The notes: generated by a model from the sequence alone, not told the origin. A DNA stretch of 64,000 bases from Pseudogemmobacter faecipullorum (GCF_020539525.1 NZ_JACDXX010000001.1:1-64000), one strand, 5' to 3'; numbered from the stretch's first letter, positions 15,784 to 24,773 are shown. Numbers and translations: made by a program.

Positions 15784-16521
15784 ATGCGACCGCTCAAAGC
15801 CCTGTTTTCCGATCTGCTTTCGGGTCTGACGCTGCTGTCACGCCTGCCGGTCCCGGTGCATCAGCACAGCGGGGCGGCCAGCGGCTGGAGCTGGCCCCTG
15901 GCCGGGCTGGTGATCGCCGCCCCTGCCGCGCTGCTGATCCGGGCCGGAACCGAGGCCGGTATCGCGCCCGGGCCGCTGGCCGCCGCCGCGCTGGCTGTCA
16001 TGGCGCTGCTGACCGGGGCTTTGCATGAGGATGGCCTCTCCGATACGGCCGACGGGCTGTTTGGCGGGCGCAGCCCTGAGCGGCGGCTGGAGATTATGAA
16101 AGACAGCCGGATCGGCAGCTATGGCACGCTGGCGCTGCTGCTGGTGACCCTTGTCAGCTGGTCTTCGCTTGCTGCTCTGATTGCCGCAGGCCAGGCGCTG
16201 CCTGCCCTGTTCGCGATTGCCGCTTTGTCACGGGTGCCGATGGTTCTGGTGATGGCCGCCCTGCCCCCCGCGCGGCCAAATGGCATTTCGGCCAGTTCGG
16301 GCCGCCCCTCCGGCCTGACCGCCGCAACCGCATTTTTCATCGGCACCGCCGTCGCAGCCGCGCTGCTCGGCGGCGCTGTCTTGCTGCCGCTCTGCGCCAT
16401 GTTTCTGGTCACCCTCACCCTGGCGCAGAGCGCCCGGGCAAAGCTGGGCGGGCAGACCGGTGATATCCTCGGTGCCTGCCAGCAGCTGAGTTTCGCGCTT
16501 GGCCTGATGCTGCTCAGCTGA
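15784..16521 (+). CDS. cobS: Adenosylcobinamide-GDP ribazoletransferase (cobalamin synthase)
   Basis: The 245-aa membrane protein carries the family block LHEDGLSDTADGLFGG followed by RRLEIMKDSRIGSYG, which binds metal and substrate. Five or six hydrophobic segments place it in the inner membrane. It joins adenosylcobinamide-GDP with alpha-ribazole from the CobT product, the last step of cobalamin assembly. The name is cobV in the Pseudomonas denitrificans scheme. The start is ATG 15784 with GAGG nearby. Confidence 0.95.
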   Translation: MRPLKALFSDLLSGLTLLSRLPVPVHQHSGAASGWSWPLAGLVIAAPAALLIRAGTEAGIAPGPLAAAALAVMALLTGALHEDGLSDTADGLFGGRSPERRLEIMKDSRIGSYGTLALLLVTLVSWSSLAALIAAGQALPALFAIAALSRVPMVLVMAALPPARPNGISASSGRPSGLTAATAFFIGTAVAAALLGGAVLLPLCAMFLVTLTLAQSARAKLGGQTGDILGACQQLSFALGLMLLS

Positions 16522-16635
16522 AACGCCGCGTGACAGCGGGGCTGCGACGCCAGAGCAGAGGGCTCTGGCCTTGCGTCCGCCCGCGCTTTGGCGCAAAGGG
16601 GCCTGTACAGCATAAATTGACATGAAGCAGAACGG

Positions 16636-17109
16636 ATGCCGGGTATGACCTCGCGCGAAGAGAAACGTCAGATGAAATCGGCCGCCCGTCTTTATGCGGT
16701 GCAGGCGCTCTTTCAGATGGAGCATTCGGGTCAGAGCGTGCGCTCCATCACCCGCGAATTTGAAACCCACCGCTTCGGTGCCACCTATGAAGAGGGTGAG
16801 TTTGCCGAAGGCGAGCCGGGGCTGTTCCGTTCGATCGTCGAGCATGCCGTCAACTGGCAGGCGCTGATCGACCAGATGACCGACCGTGCTCTGGTGGCAA
16901 AATGGCCGATTGACCGGATCGATCCGGTGATCCGCGCATTGTTCCGCGCCGCCGGGGCCGAGATGACCCAGCTCGACACCCCGCCGAAAGTCGTGATTAA
17001 CGAATTCGTCGACGTCGCCCGCGCCTTCTTCCCCGAGGGTCGTGAGGCTGGTTTCGTCAATGCGGTGCTGGATCATATGGCACGCGAAGCCAAGCCCGGG
17101 GCTTTCTGA
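16636..17109 (+). CDS. nusB: Transcription antitermination factor NusB
   Basis: The 157-aa product has the NusB fold signatures KSAARLYAVQALFQMEHSG at the front and IDPVIRALFRAAGAEMTQLDTPPKVVINEFVDVAR (in two parts) towards the end. NusB binds boxA RNA with S10 in rRNA antitermination; a boxA is present in the rrn leader at 366-377. In many alphaproteobacteria nusB follows ribH; here it stands apart from riboflavin genes (ribE is at 24171). ATG 16636 or 16645 are both possible starts. Confidence 0.94.
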   Translation: MPGMTSREEKRQMKSAARLYAVQALFQMEHSGQSVRSITREFETHRFGATYEEGEFAEGEPGLFRSIVEHAVNWQALIDQMTDRALVAKWPIDRIDPVIRALFRAAGAEMTQLDTPPKVVINEFVDVARAFFPEGREAGFVNAVLDHMAREAKPGAF

Positions 17110-17157
17110 TACGTCACAGAGGAGAATGAGGGGCGTTCCGCCCCGAAGGAGACCCTG

Positions 17158-17583
17158 ATGCGACCCCGGATTTTTGCCCTTACCCTCGCCATGACCCCGC
17201 TCAGCGCCGGGACTGTTATGGCGATTACCCCCTCAGAACTGCCGCCTGGCGAATGGCAGCTGTTCAGCCTCGATGGCGCAGAAGTTGCGTACCGCGCCAC
17301 ATTTTTCATTGAGGAAGATGGCCGTTATTCCGGTTGGGCACCCTGCAACCGCTATTCTGGCCAGAACGGCGCCGCTTGGCCTGCGCTGAGCTTTGGCCAG
17401 CCTGCAGTCACCCGCATGGCCTGCCCTGAGCTGGCGGCGGAACAGGATTTCCTGGCCGCGCTGACGGCTGTGCGTCAGGCACAATCCAAGGACGGCAGGC
17501 TGGTGATGCGCGCCGGGACAGGGCCGGAGCTGGTCTTCCTCCCCCTCCCCGCCGCTGCCCCGGCCCCCTCCCCGGCAGATTAA
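17158..17583 (+). CDS. META-domain secreted protein (HslJ-like)
   Basis: The 141-aa product has a signal peptide (MRPRIFALTLAMTPLSAGTV) and then a META domain: WQLFSLDG, FIEEDGRYSGWAPCNRYSGQ with the conserved CN, and AVTRMACPELAAEQDFLAAL. The family includes heat-inducible HslJ and proteins in outer-membrane stress. GAAGGAGACCCTG precedes the ATG. It lies 48 bp after nusB and may share its transcript. Its last 4 bp overlap the convergent hydrolase gene. The tail is Pro/Ala-rich. Confidence 0.88.
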   Translation: MRPRIFALTLAMTPLSAGTVMAITPSELPPGEWQLFSLDGAEVAYRATFFIEEDGRYSGWAPCNRYSGQNGAAWPALSFGQPAVTRMACPELAAEQDFLAALTAVRQAQSKDGRLVMRAGTGPELVFLPLPAAAPAPSPAD

Positions 17584-18536
17584 TCCAGGCCTGCGCTGGC
17601 GCTGAACAGCTGATCGGCGCTGTCAAAAAAGCGCTCACGATGCGGGGCGCGTTCCATCGGAACCTCGTGACGCGCCCCCTCATAGAGGTCGAGACGACAA
17701 TTCTGCCAGCCGATGATCCGTCGCCGGATCGGGGCGGCGCGGATGATACGCTCCTCACTGCCAAGCGCGATCACCGCGGGCAGCTGCGGCGGCGGCCCCT
17801 GCAGCGCCGCCGCACAGCTGCGCAAAGCGCTGCGCAGCCAGCCAAGCGAAGGCCCGCCGAGCTGCAGCTGCGGCTCGGCCTGCAATTGGCTCTGCAGCCA
17901 GGCATAGGTTTCAGCACAGCCGGTCAGATGATTGGCGGCAAAGCCGGATTTCAGCACATAGCTTTTACCCGAAGCGGTGGGCGCATAGTGCAGATCCTGC
18001 GGCAAAGCCATCGGCAGGCGGCGCATCACCCCTGCCAGCGGCAACCGCCAGAGCGGGATGCGCACCCCCCACATCGGGGCCGAAAACACCGCTGCCCGGA
18101 ACGGCAGCCCCCGGTTCAGCGCCTGCAGGCCGATCAGCCCGCCCATGGAATGCGACATCAGCATCAGCGGCCCGTTCAGGCCCTGGGCCGCCCCCTCTGC
18201 CGCCAGAAAAGCCATCAGCGCATCGAGGTCGCGCTGATAATCGCTGAACTGCTGCACATGGCCCAGCATCGGGTCGGGCAGAAAGCGTCCCGACAGGCCC
18301 TGACCACGCCAGTCAAGGCTGATCACCGACCAGCCCCGTTCCCGCAGCGCCCGCGCGGCCCGGCCATATTTCTCAATATATTCCGTGCGCCCCGGCAGGA
18401 AAATCACCGTGCCTTTGTCCCCACCCGGCCAGAGGCCAATGCGGATCCGCACATCGTCAGCGGCGATCAGCCAAAAAGCGCGGCCCCCGGAGGGGCCGTC
18501 GGCAAGCGTTTCAAACAAAGGGGCCGTTTCAGCCAT
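17580..18536 (-). CDS. Alpha/beta hydrolase, lysophospholipase (PldB) type
   Basis: The 318-aa product is a serine alpha/beta hydrolase: VIFLPGRTEYIEKYGRAARA and ISLDWRGQGLSGR at the front, the nucleophile elbow LMSHSMGGLIGLQAL with its Ser, and a late acid/His region (DLYEGARHEVPME). The set SLDWRGQGLS plus SHSMGG is typical of PldB/monoglyceride-lipase-like proteins acting on lysolipids. There is no signal peptide. The gene directly upstream on the same strand (SCP2) is 26 bp away from the frame edge, so they may be one unit. Confidence 0.9.
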   Translation of the reverse strand: MAETAPLFETLADGPSGGRAFWLIAADDVRIRIGLWPGGDKGTVIFLPGRTEYIEKYGRAARALRERGWSVISLDWRGQGLSGRFLPDPMLGHVQQFSDYQRDLDALMAFLAAEGAAQGLNGPLMLMSHSMGGLIGLQALNRGLPFRAAVFSAPMWGVRIPLWRLPLAGVMRRLPMALPQDLHYAPTASGKSYVLKSGFAANHLTGCAETYAWLQSQLQAEPQLQLGGPSLGWLRSALRSCAAALQGPPPQLPAVIALGSEERIIRAAPIRRRIIGWQNCRLDLYEGARHEVPMERAPHRERFFDSADQLFSASAGLD

Positions 18537-18562
18537 AAACCGGTCTGCAGCGCCGTTCAGGT

Positions 18563-18853
18563 TCAGGAGGACAGGACCGAGCCGAGCTTCATCGCCAGAC
18601 CCATCGAGCCGTCGACTTTAAGCTTGCCGGTCATAAAGGCCATGGTCGGGTTCACATCACCGGTGAGCAGGCCAATGAAAGTATCAGCGCTGGCGGTCAT
18701 GGTCACATCGGCTTCCTCATCCCCGGCGCGGGCCCCGCTTGCGTCGAGCATGATCGCGCCTTCATCCGTGATCACGAATTTTGCGACCGCGTCAAAGCGG
18801 GTGCCGACCTTCTCATTCAGCTTTTCGACCGCCTTTTCGATGATCTGGCTCAT
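18563..18853 (-). CDS. SCP2 sterol/lipid-carrier domain protein
   Basis: A 96-aa stand-alone SCP2 domain: EKAVEKLNEKVGTRFDAVAK, DEEADVTMTASADTFIGLLT, and NPTMAFMTGKLKVDGSMGLAMKLG. The last block, with the GKLKVDG turn and MAMKL helix, is the family signature of a small lipid-binding pocket. I start it at 18853 after GGGAGACATGCG; the longer frame to 19021 overlaps the divergent TPR gene and lacks family likeness. Lipid binding beside a lysophospholipase-like enzyme suggests a shared lipid role (inference). Confidence 0.92.
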   Translation of the reverse strand: MSQIIEKAVEKLNEKVGTRFDAVAKFVITDEGAIMLDASGARAGDEEADVTMTASADTFIGLLTGDVNPTMAFMTGKLKVDGSMGLAMKLGSVLSS

Positions 18854-18918
18854 CGCATGTCTCCCTTTCGTTACCCGCGGGTGCTGGCTTTTCGCCATTG
18901 ATCCGCTACCATAGCTAT

Positions 18919-19491
18919 ATGAAAGCGCGGCCCGGGTTTCACAATCATATCGTTGCGGCACTTCTGCCGCTGTGCCTGGCGCTGTTTGGCGCTTCGGCCC
19001 TGTCTGCACAGGATGCCGCAAAACTTGACGATCTCTATACCCGCCTGAAATCGGCTGATGCCGGGGCGGCGGGACGGATCGAGGCTGAGATTATCCTCGA
19101 ATCAGGCAAGTCAGGCTCAGCCAGCCTTGATCTTCTGCTGCGCCGTGGCACCGAAGCTCTGGCGGCCGGCAATCCGGTTGCCGCGACAGAGCATCTGACA
19201 GCGGCGCTGGATCACGCCCCCGGTTTCACCGAGGCCCGGGCACATCGTGCCCTCGCGCTGTTTGGCGCCGGTGAGACCGGCCCTGCCATTGCCGATCTCG
19301 CCATTGTACTGGAAGAAGAGCCACGCCATTTCGTCGCCTGGTCTTTGCTCGGTGCGGTGCTTGAGGAAACTGATCAGCCTGAGCGGGCCCTTGCCGCCTT
19401 TCGCCGGGCCGCCGAAATACACCCCCATATTGCCGAGGTGAATGCGGCGATTGCCAGGCTGACCCAGTCCCTGGAAGGCCAGGCTCTCTGA
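18919..19491 (+). CDS. Secreted TPR-repeat protein
   Basis: A 190-aa product from ATG 18919 with a signal peptide (HIVAALLPLCLALFGASALS, cut after AQD) and about three tetratricopeptide repeats, e.g. LRRGTEALAAGNPVAATEHL and AWSLLGAVLEETDQPERALA. TPR domains bind partners; nothing here names the partner. It ends 14 bp before the helicase gene. ATG 18898 would add seven residues; the ribosome site is weak for both. Confidence 0.85.
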   Translation: MKARPGFHNHIVAALLPLCLALFGASALSAQDAAKLDDLYTRLKSADAGAAGRIEAEIILESGKSGSASLDLLLRRGTEALAAGNPVAATEHLTAALDHAPGFTEARAHRALALFGAGETGPAIADLAIVLEEEPRHFVAWSLLGAVLEETDQPERALAAFRRAAEIHPHIAEVNAAIARLTQSLEGQAL

Positions 19492-19505
19492 CCCCGGAAG
19501 AAAAG

Positions 19506-22496
19506 ATGATGACCACGCGTGACAGGGCCGAGCGCGGCCGGGTAACGGCGCTGCTCGGCCCGACCAATACCGGCAAAACCCATTACGCGATTGAGCGGAT
19601 GCTGACGCACCGGACCGGGGTGATCGGCCTGCCTTTGCGCCTGCTCGCGCGCGAGGTCTATGACCGGGTGGTCGAAAAAATCGGCCCCTCGCGGGTGGCG
19701 CTGGTCACCGGCGAGGAGCGGATCGTGCCCGAGCGCGCCCAGTACTGGGTCTGCACCACCGAGGCGATGCCGCTGGAGATCGGCGCGGATTTTGTCTGTA
19801 TCGATGAGATCCAGCTCGCCGCTGATCCGGACCGCGGCCATGTTTTCACCAACCGGCTGCTGCATGCGCGCGGCCTCTCCGAGACGCTGTTTCTGGGCGC
19901 GGATACGATGCGCGGCGCGATTGCCGGGCTGGTCTCAAACCATTCCTATGTGAAGCGCGAACGCTTCTCGACGCTCAGCTGGTCGGGATCGAAAAAGATC
20001 AGCCGTATGCCGCCACGCAGCGCCATCGTCGGTTTCTCGGTGGAAAACGTCTATGCAATCGCCGAGCTGATCCGCCGCCAGAAGGGCGGCTGCGCTGTGG
20101 TGATGGGCGCGCTTTCGCCCCGGACCCGCAATGCCCAGGTCGAGCTCTATCAGAATGGCGATGTCGATTATCTGGTCGCCACCGATGCCATCGGCATGGG
20201 GCTCAACCTCGACATCAGGCATGTGGCGTTTTCGGCCACCCGCAAATTCGACGGCCGCCGGATGCGCGATCTCAACCCCCAGGAGATCGGCCAGATTGCC
20301 GGCCGGGCCGGGCGCCATACCGAAAACGGCACTTTCGGTGTGACCGGCGAGGCAAAGCCGTTTTCCTCTGAGCTGATCGACCAGATCGAGGCGCATAAAT
20401 TTGCGCCGGTGAAAAAGCTGATGTGGCGCAATGATCAGCTGGATTTCGCCTCGGCCCAGGCCCTGATCCGCTCGCTCGAGCGGCCGACCTATAATGAATG
20501 GCTGTCGCGCGCCCGCGATGCCGATGATGCGCTTGCTCTGAAAGCGCTGGCCGCCATGCCCGAGATTCAGGACAGGCTGACCAGCCCCAAACGGGTGGGG
20601 CTGCTCTGGGATGTCTGCCGCATTCCCGATTTTCGCGGCATCTCTGAAACCGATCATGCCACGCTTCTGGCGCGAATCTTTAACCATCTGGTTGGGCGCG
20701 GCCTCGGCGGCGGACGGATTCCCACCGACTGGCTGGCGAAATCGGTGGCCGCTATCGACCGCACCGATGGCGATATTGACCAGATTTCGCGCCGCCTGGC
20801 GTTTATCCGCACATGGACCTACATCACACAGCGCAAAAACTGGGTTAATGACGAATCCCATTGGCGGAATGAGACCCGCGCGGTAGAAGACCGCCTGTCC
20901 GATGCGCTGCACCAGCGCCTGACGCAACGATTTGTCGACCGGCGAACCTCTGTGTTGCTTCGCCGGTTGAAGCAGAAGGAGGACCTCGTGGCCGAGGTGA
21001 ACGACAAAGGCGAAGTGACGGTTGAGGGTGAATTCACCGGCCGTCTTGAGGGATTCCGCTTCCAGCAGGATGCAAGCGCCTCAACGGATGAGGGCAAGAC
21101 CCTGCGTCAGGCGGCGATTGCCGCGCTGAAGCCGGAGTTCAGCCTTCGTGCGGATCGGTTCTATAATGCACCCGATACCGAGATGGATTTCACCGAGCAG
21201 GGTGGCCTCATGTGGGGCAATTCTGCGGTGGGCAAACTCGTCAAGGGTGCCGATCCGCTGAAACCCTCGGTTGAGGCTTTCGTCGATGAGGAAGCTGGCG
21301 ATGAGGTGACCGAAAAGGTCCGCCGTCGTCTGCAGCATTTCATCGACCGCAAAGTGGCAGCGCTTTATGAGCCGCTGCTGGCGATGAGCCGCGATGAGAC
21401 CCTCACCGGTCTGGCACGCGGTTTTGCCTTCCGCCTGAGCGAAGCCCTGGGTGTGATCCCGCGTGAGCAGATCGCCAATGAGGTCAAGGAACTCGACCAG
21501 GAAGCCCGTGGCGCTCTGCGCAAGCATGGCGTGCGCTTTGGTCAGTATACCGTGTTCCTGCCGGCGCTGCTGAAGCCCGCACCGACCCGGCTGCGTCTGG
21601 TTCTGTGGTCGCTCTGGGCAGGTCTGTCGGAATTCCCGGAAAGCCCGCCCCCGGGCCTCGTGACCATTCCCAATATCGCTGAGGTGCCGAAAGAGCATTA
21701 CGCGCTTTCGGGCTATCGCCCGGCGGGCGTGCGCGCGATCCGTATCGATATGCTGGAACGTCTGGCCGATATCCTGCGCCAGAAAGACAGCCGGGCCGGC
21801 TTTGAAGCCACGCCGGATATGCTGTCGATCACCGGCATGACCCTTGAGCAATTCGCCGATCTGATGGGCGGCCTGGGCTATAAGGCTGAAAAATCGGAAC
21901 GCGCCAAGCTGAAGGCAAGTGCCGCGCCGGTGGTCTCAGAAGCCGAAGTCGCAGCCGCGCTCGAAGCGGCTGCAGCTGCTGGCCAGCCGGTGCCGGAAGG
22001 CGTATCGCTGCTGGCTCCGGCCCCGGAAGCCGATGAGGCCCCGGCCGCAGCCGAGGCTGAAGCCGCCCCCGAAGGCGCTGATGCTGCCGCCGCCGAAGGC
22101 GAGGCTGCGCCGGAGATGGAAGTGTTCTACACCTTCACCTGGGCGCCGAAGCCCCGCTTCCAGCGCCCCGAGCGTGGCCCGCGCCCCGAAGGCGCGGCCC
22201 GTCGCGGCGATCGCCCCCAGGGCGAGCGTCCGCAGGGCGAACGCGCACCGCGCGGCGATCGTCCGCAGGGCGAGCGTGGCCCGCGCAAAGAGGGTGGCGA
22301 AGCTCGCAAGGAGTTTGGCAACCGTCCGCCGCGTGGCGAGGGTGGCAAACCCGAGGGCAAGGGCAAAGGCCCGCGCCGCGATGACCGCCGCAATGAGGGC
22401 GCGAAGAATTTCGAAGCGCGGCCGCCGAAAAAAGACCGTCCGATTGATCCGGACAATCCCTTCGCCGCACTGATGGCACTGAAGGGCAAGGTCTGA
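19506..22496 (+). CDS. Suv3-like DExH RNA helicase with a charged RG-rich tail
   Basis: The 996-aa product has Walker A GPTNTGKT (18-25), DEIQ box (100-103), the Suv3-specific DVDYLVATDAIGMGLNLDIR and motif VI QIAGRAGRHTENG. This matches the mitochondrial Suv3 / alphaproteobacterial helicase family that unwinds RNA, in mitochondria together with PNPase. Residues 300-800 carry the family's C-terminal helical region. From about 810 the protein turns into Ala/Glu-rich sequence and then a basic tail with repeated RPQGER and PRGDRP motifs (about 895-975), likely an RNA-binding extension. Three bases separate its stop from the S4 protein start, so the two are coupled. Confidence 0.93.
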   Translation: MMTTRDRAERGRVTALLGPTNTGKTHYAIERMLTHRTGVIGLPLRLLAREVYDRVVEKIGPSRVALVTGEERIVPERAQYWVCTTEAMPLEIGADFVCIDEIQLAADPDRGHVFTNRLLHARGLSETLFLGADTMRGAIAGLVSNHSYVKRERFSTLSWSGSKKISRMPPRSAIVGFSVENVYAIAELIRRQKGGCAVVMGALSPRTRNAQVELYQNGDVDYLVATDAIGMGLNLDIRHVAFSATRKFDGRRMRDLNPQEIGQIAGRAGRHTENGTFGVTGEAKPFSSELIDQIEAHKFAPVKKLMWRNDQLDFASAQALIRSLERPTYNEWLSRARDADDALALKALAAMPEIQDRLTSPKRVGLLWDVCRIPDFRGISETDHATLLARIFNHLVGRGLGGGRIPTDWLAKSVAAIDRTDGDIDQISRRLAFIRTWTYITQRKNWVNDESHWRNETRAVEDRLSDALHQRLTQRFVDRRTSVLLRRLKQKEDLVAEVNDKGEVTVEGEFTGRLEGFRFQQDASASTDEGKTLRQAAIAALKPEFSLRADRFYNAPDTEMDFTEQGGLMWGNSAVGKLVKGADPLKPSVEAFVDEEAGDEVTEKVRRRLQHFIDRKVAALYEPLLAMSRDETLTGLARGFAFRLSEALGVIPREQIANEVKELDQEARGALRKHGVRFGQYTVFLPALLKPAPTRLRLVLWSLWAGLSEFPESPPPGLVTIPNIAEVPKEHYALSGYRPAGVRAIRIDMLERLADILRQKDSRAGFEATPDMLSITGMTLEQFADLMGGLGYKAEKSERAKLKASAAPVVSEAEVAAALEAAAAAGQPVPEGVSLLAPAPEADEAPAAAEAEAAPEGADAAAAEGEAAPEMEVFYTFTWAPKPRFQRPERGPRPEGAARRGDRPQGERPQGERAPRGDRPQGERGPRKEGGEARKEFGNRPPRGEGGKPEGKGKGPRRDDRRNEGAKNFEARPPKKDRPIDPDNPFAALMALKGKV

Positions 22497-22499
22497 TCC

Positions 22500-22889
22500 T
22501 TGGCTAAGACCGGCGGCGGCAGGAATGGTGCCGGGCGGGGGGAGACAACCCCCCTGCCCGGAGCCTCTGCCGCCGCCGTTGTTTCTGCGGCCCCCACCCC
22601 GGCAGCAAAGATCCGCATCGACAAATGGCTCTGGCAGGCGCGATTCTTTAAAACCCGCACCCTCGCCGCCGCTGTGGTCGGCGAAGGCCATGTCCGGCTC
22701 AACAGCACCCCGGTCTCAAAACCCTCGCGTGAGGTTGGCCCGGGCGATGTGCTGACCTTTCCCCAGGGAAGAAATATCCGGCTGATCCGCATTGTCGGAA
22801 CAGGTGTTCGCCGCGGGCCTGCATCCGAGGCACAGACACTCTTTATTGACCTTGATAGCCCGGCCATGCCCCCTGATGCGCTTGAATGA
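22500..22889 (+). CDS. S4-domain RNA-binding protein (Hsp15-like)
   Basis: A 129-aa product with the S4 motif KIRIDKWLWQARFFKTRTLA and GHVRLNSTPVSKPSREVGPG, as in Hsp15, which recycles stalled 50S-peptidyl-tRNA. A TTG start at 22500, three bases after the helicase stop, is the simplest reading; about 35 Gly/Ala-rich residues precede the S4 domain. Coupling with a Suv3-type helicase supports a joint role in RNA or ribosome quality control (inference). Confidence 0.9.
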   Translation: MAKTGGGRNGAGRGETTPLPGASAAAVVSAAPTPAAKIRIDKWLWQARFFKTRTLAAAVVGEGHVRLNSTPVSKPSREVGPGDVLTFPQGRNIRLIRIVGTGVRRGPASEAQTLFIDLDSPAMPPDALE

Positions 22890-22940
22890 TCAGGCCCACT
22901 GGCTTAACTCAGCCCCAGACAGCGTTTTCCGGGCACATCC

Positions 22941-23279
22941 ATGACCTATATCGTCACAGACAATTGCATCGCCTGTAAATATACCGACTGCGTCGAGGTT
23001 TGCCCGGTCGACTGCTTCTATGAAGGCGTGAACACGCTCGTCATCCATCCCGATGAATGCATCGACTGCGGTGTCTGCGAGCCGGAATGCCCCGCCGATG
23101 CCATCCGCCCGGATACCGAGCCGGATATGGAGGAATGGGTGGCCTTCAACCGCAAATATGCCGAGATCTGGCCCGTGATCACCGAAAAGCGCGACGCCCT
23201 GCCCGAGGCGGCCGAGCGTGACGGCGAAACCGGCAAGCTGGCAAAGTATTTTTCGGAAGAGCCTGGCGCCGGCAGCTGA
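22941..23279 (+). CDS. fdxA: 7Fe ferredoxin FdxA
   Basis: The 112-aa product has cysteines at 9, 12, 17, 21, 25, 40, 43, 46 and 50, the exact pattern of Azotobacter ferredoxin I shifted by one. This gives one [3Fe-4S] and one [4Fe-4S] cluster. [20 protein letters not shown] is the diagnostic front. A C-terminal extension [18 protein letters not shown] is standard for the group. It is a cytoplasmic electron carrier; its redox partner is unknown. Hairpins follow at 23299-23349. Confidence 0.96.
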   Translation: MTYIVTDNCIACKYTDCVEVCPVDCFYEGVNTLVIHPDECIDCGVCEPECPADAIRPDTEPDMEEWVAFNRKYAEIWPVITEKRDALPEAAERDGETGKLAKYFSEEPGAGS

Positions 23280-23298
23280 GCCGCAGCGGGCTTTTCAG

Positions 23299-23349
23299 GC
23301 GGCACCGAATGGTGCCGCAAATGCACAAAGGCCAAGACCCTTTTGTGCA
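23299..23349 (+). terminator. Two hairpins after fdxA
   Basis: GCGGCACC / GGTGCCGC with a GAAT loop (23299-23318) is followed by TGCACAAAGG / CCTTTTGTGCA (23322-23349, one bulged base). The pair follows the fdxA stop by 20 bp. The T run is inside the second stem rather than after it, so termination may be partial. The rest of the 309-bp gap before carD holds the promoter below and no gene. Confidence 0.6.
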
Positions 23350-23404
23350 ACAAAAAACCGGCGACGCATTGCAGGCGCGGCATGACCGCTATCCCTTGCG
23401 GCGG

Positions 23405-23433
23405 TTGGAATCGGGGTGATTCTGTGTTATACT
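23405..23433 (+). promoter_or_regulatory. Likely carD promoter
   Basis: TTGGAA (23405-23410), 17-bp spacer, TATACT (23428-23433), a good vegetative promoter. Transcription from about 23440 would give a leader near 150 nt before the carD ATG at 23589; it includes inverted CCTGA/TCAGG segments. Unlike the rrn promoter at 511-539, this -10 ends in T. Confidence 0.6.
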
Positions 23434-23588
23434 CAGGCCAGAAACCAGCATAAACGCCTGAAACTGCCTCAGGACTGCTCGCCTGAGACAGCTATTTTTG
23501 TGACATCGACATCCCGAAGGCTACAGGCCCTGCCTGTGGTGGGTGACGTTTGTCAGGAAATACAGGGGTTTGACCGAGGAAGGCCCGT

Positions 23589-24098
23589 ATGACCAAGTCG
23601 AAGAAGCCCGATTTCCGCCCGAATGAGTTCGTTGTCTATCCTGCCCATGGTGTCGGCAAGATCATCTCGATCGAAGAGCAGGAAATTGCCGGGTTCAAAC
23701 TGGAGCTTTTCGTCATCACCTTTGAAAAGGACAAGATGACCCTGCGGGTTCCGACCCATAAGGCCACCGAAATCGGCATGCGTGCCCTTTCGGCCCCGGA
23801 TGTGATCGTCAAGGCGCTCGAAACCCTGAAGGGCAAGGCCCGGGTCAAGCGCGCCATGTGGTCACGCCGCGCTCAGGAATATGAGCAGAAGATCAATTCC
23901 GGCGATCTGATGGCGATTGCCGAAGTGGTCCGCGACCTGCACCGCGCCGATGACCAGCGCGAGCAGAGCTATTCTGAGCGTCAGCTCTATGAAGCGGCGC
24001 TTGAGCGTCTGACCCGCGAAGTTGCTGCCGTTTCGGGCGGCGATGAGGCAGGCGCACAGAAAAAAGTCGGTGAGGTTCTGCTGTCGCGCGCGGCCTGA
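23589..24098 (+). CDS. carD: CarD-family RNA polymerase-binding regulator
   Basis: The 169-aa product opens FRPNEFVVYPAHGVGKIISI, the CarD/CdnL RNA-polymerase interaction (Tudor-like) domain, and continues with the helical DNA-binding part, RAMWSRRAQEYEQKINSGDL. CarD stabilises open complexes at many promoters, including those for rRNA, in Rhodobacter. The sequence has normal length (about 165-170 aa) for the alphaproteobacterial form. It has its own promoter and terminator, so it is monocistronic. Confidence 0.95.
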   Translation: MTKSKKPDFRPNEFVVYPAHGVGKIISIEEQEIAGFKLELFVITFEKDKMTLRVPTHKATEIGMRALSAPDVIVKALETLKGKARVKRAMWSRRAQEYEQKINSGDLMAIAEVVRDLHRADDQREQSYSERQLYEAALERLTREVAAVSGGDEAGAQKKVGEVLLSRAA

Positions 24099-24118
24099 TC
24101 CCTCGCCTGACCGCAAAG

Positions 24119-24153
24119 AAAAACGGCGGCCCACTGCGGGACCGCCGTTTTTT
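24119..24153 (+). terminator. Bidirectional intrinsic terminator, carD / ribE
   Basis: Stem AAAACGGCGG / CCGCCGTTTT with a 12-base loop, followed by a T run on the plus strand and preceded by an A run that serves the minus strand. It lies between carD (ends 24098) and the convergent ribE (ends 24171). Confidence 0.9.
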
Positions 24154-24170
24154 ATACCCTGAGCCGGAGT

Positions 24171-24773
24171 TCAGTCCCATTCGCGCAGGCGGGCGACATA
24201 GCGCGCCATAGTATCGACCTCGAGATTGATCTTATCGCCAAGCGCGACCCCGCCCCAGGTGGTCACCTTCTGGGTATGCGGGATAAAATTAACCCCAAAA
24301 TCGCACCCCGAAACTTCATTCACCGTCAGCGAGGTGCCGTTCAGCGCCACCGAGCCCTTCTGCGCGATGAATTTCGCCAGCGCCTCAGGCGCCCGGAAGG
24401 TCACGCGCAGGCTGTCGCCCTCGGGCGTCATCGCCACCACCTCAGCCACGCCGTCCACATGGCCCGAGACGATATGGCCGCCCAGCTCGTCGCCAACCTT
24501 CAGCGCGCGCTCGAGGTTCAGCTTTTTGCCGGCCTTCCAGCTTGCCAGATTGGTGATCGAGACGCTTTCAGCGCTGATCTCAACATCGAACCAGTCGCGC
24601 CCGGCAGCGCCCGGCCCCTTTTCAACCACGGTCAGGCAGACGCCTTCGCAGGCGATTGAGGCGCCGATATCAATTCCGGCAGCCGGGTAAGAGCTGGCGA
24701 TGCGGGCGCGCAGATCGCCGCGCTGCTCAAGCTCAAGAATTTCGCCGATATCGGTCACGATTCCGGTGAACAT
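24171..24773 (-). CDS. ribE: Riboflavin synthase, alpha subunit
   Basis: The 200-aa product starts MFTGIVTDIGEILELEQRGD and shows the internal duplication of lumazine-binding domains: IACEGVCLTVVEKGPG in the first half and VALNGTSLTVNEVSGC in the second, plus GGHIVSGHVDGVAEV. It turns two lumazines into riboflavin. It stands alone here with no other rib gene and no FMN riboswitch visible in the 160 bp upstream. Confidence 0.96.
   Translation of the reverse strand: MFTGIVTDIGEILELEQRGDLRARIASSYPAAGIDIGASIACEGVCLTVVEKGPGAAGRDWFDVEISAESVSITNLASWKAGKKLNLERALKVGDELGGHIVSGHVDGVAEVVAMTPEGDSLRVTFRAPEALAKFIAQKGSVALNGTSLTVNEVSGCDFGVNFIPHTQKVTTWGGVALGDKINLEVDTMARYVARLREWD

Noticed and set aside
14382-16028. 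A 548-codon plus-strand frame across the end of the PilM/PilP-like gene and cobT
   Set aside because: It crosses a strong terminator and lies antisense to cobT; composition is not protein-like.
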